Assembly (NCBI GenBank): GCA_902783535.1
Contig: CACZRJ010000004.1
Location: 1 to 6,690 of the forward strand
Direction of reading: 5' to 3'
Source of the DNA: an uncultured Ruminococcus sp.
GTDB lineage: Bacteria; Bacillota; Clostridia; Oscillospirales; CAG-382
Length of the DNA: 6,690 nt
Below the pieces are notes generated by a model. That model was not told the origin of the DNA and made no database searches. It worked only from the letters and a program-made list of their open reading frames with translations. Position numbers and translations under genes: made by a program. Below are positions 5,862 to 6,690 of the stretch, piece by piece; the stretch's first letter is position 1; the number at the start of each line of letters is the position of its first letter.

Positions 5862-6690
5862 ATGGCGAAAAAGAAGCAGCCCGAGCAAATAGAACTGCCA
5901 GCGGCAGATCCGGTCGACGTACGAATTTCAAAAGTTCTCGAAGACAATTACATGCCCTACGCCATGAGCGTCATCGTCTCTCGCGCCATTCCTGCAATCG
6001 ACGGGTTCAAGCCGGCGCACCGGAAGCTCCTGTACTCCATGTACAAGATGGGTCTGCAGACCGGACAGAAGGCAAAAAGCGCGAAGGTCGTCGGTCAGGC
6101 GATGGTCCTGAATCCTCACGGCGACGCGTCCATTTACGAGACGCTCGTCAGGCTTACAACCGGAAAAGAAGCGCTTCTGCATCCGTTCATCGAGTCGAAG
6201 GGCTCCTTCGGAAAGCAGTATTCCGACATGGCCTATGCCGCTTCGCGATACACCGAATGCAAACTTGCCAAAATCAGCGAAGAAATCTTCGACGGCATCG
6301 ACAAGGACGCTGTCGACATGGTCCCGAACTATGACGGGACGACGACGGAGCCTTCGCTGCTTCCGACAAGTTTCCCGAACATCCTCGTGTCAACGAATAC
6401 CGGAATCGCGGTCGGTATGGCCAGTTCCATATGTTCCTTCAATTTGAAGGAAGTTTGCAACGCGACGATCCGGTTCATCAAAGAACCGCATCTGACGGCC
6501 GAGGAACTGCTGGATACGCTGATCGCGCCCGATTTTTCCACAGGCGGCGTCCTCGTCTACAACCGCGACAATATGCGTTCGCTTTACGAGACGGGAAGAG
6601 GCTCTGTCACATTGCGTTCCAAATACACGTATCACCAGAAAGGGAACCGTATCGAAATCACCGAGATTCCCTATGCGAACACGTGCGAAA
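5862..6690 (+). CDS. parC: Divergent type IIA topoisomerase subunit A (ParC/GyrA-like), N-terminal part
   Basis: This frame runs off the window end after 276 codons and encodes the N-terminal breakage-reunion domain that cleaves and rejoins DNA in complex with the preceding B subunit. Visible landmarks are YAMSVIVSRAIPAIDGFKPAHRK (winged-helix start, about 33-55, usually SRALPDVRDGLKPVHRR), the quinolone-determining stretch NPHGDASIYE (84-93), catalytic Tyr130 in SRYTE preceded by Arg129, VPNYDGTTTEP and PTSFPNILV. Relative to E. coli GyrA the stretch has Ala at Ser83, Glu at Asp87 and Asn for the first His of HPHGD. The segment before the tyrosine (GSFGKQYSDMAYAASRY) differs strongly from the usual GNFGSIDGDPAAAMRY. 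The start ATG has GAGG seven bases upstream and follows the B gene by 18 bases. The C-terminal domain, needed to separate gyrase (GyrA box) from topoisomerase IV, is outside the window. Confidence 0.88.
   Translation, partial: MAKKKQPEQIELPAADPVDVRISKVLEDNYMPYAMSVIVSRAIPAIDGFKPAHRKLLYSMYKMGLQTGQKAKSAKVVGQAMVLNPHGDASIYETLVRLTTGKEALLHPFIESKGSFGKQYSDMAYAASRYTECKLAKISEEIFDGIDKDAVDMVPNYDGTTTEPSLLPTSFPNILVSTNTGIAVGMASSICSFNLKEVCNATIRFIKEPHLTAEELLDTLIAPDFSTGGVLVYNRDNMRSLYETGRGSVTLRSKYTYHQKGNRIEITEIPYANTCE

Overview
The window looks like chromosomal DNA of an anaerobic member of the Bacillota, most likely a clostridial or related gut-type lineage. This rests on strong AGGAGG-type ribosome binding sites, all five visible stop codons being TAA, moderate GC content, a GGGtGRT-family gene next to a NifU-like scaffold gene (a pairing I recall mainly from clostridia), and a PduL-type phosphotransacylase. 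The taxonomic call is an inference; there is no rRNA or other definitive marker. I see no insertion sequence, phage gene, CRISPR array or integrase.

Layout. A complete tRNA-Lys(UUU) on the + strand (11-86) is followed almost directly by its own intrinsic terminator (90-129). Bases 130-231 hold nothing I can recognise. A terminator reading on the - strand (232-266) closes a three-gene - strand operon, transcribed in the order pduL (2639 to 2064), NifU-like scaffold (2038 to 1343), GGGtGRT protein (1325 to 315). The gaps are 25 and 17 bases and each gene has its own strong ribosome binding site. A 186-base divergent control region (2640-2825) holds a candidate promoter in each direction, a dyad at the start of the rightward transcript and a very GC-rich hairpin touching the trpS ribosome binding site. 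Rightward lie trpS (2826-3833), a divergent type IIA topoisomerase B subunit (3858-5843) and the N-terminal part of its A subunit (5862 to beyond the window end), with gaps of 24 and 18 bases, so probably one transcript.

How the genes work together. The rightward genes are housekeeping functions: charging tRNA-Trp and a two-subunit, ATP-driven topoisomerase that decatenates or relaxes DNA. The two topoisomerase subunits keep all the catalytic residues I can place, but the motifs around them differ from ordinary GyrB/ParE and GyrA/ParC, including the quinolone-contact positions of the A subunit. The leftward operon is the most interesting part. It joins a free-standing, cytosolic-type PduL (acyl-CoA/acyl-phosphate interconversion) to a NifU-like protein with a changed cysteine pattern and to a GGGtGRT protein, a family whose function I do not know to be established. 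The arrangement suggests an undescribed iron-sulfur or metallocofactor-dependent module tied to acyl-CoA metabolism; that link is inference from gene order only.
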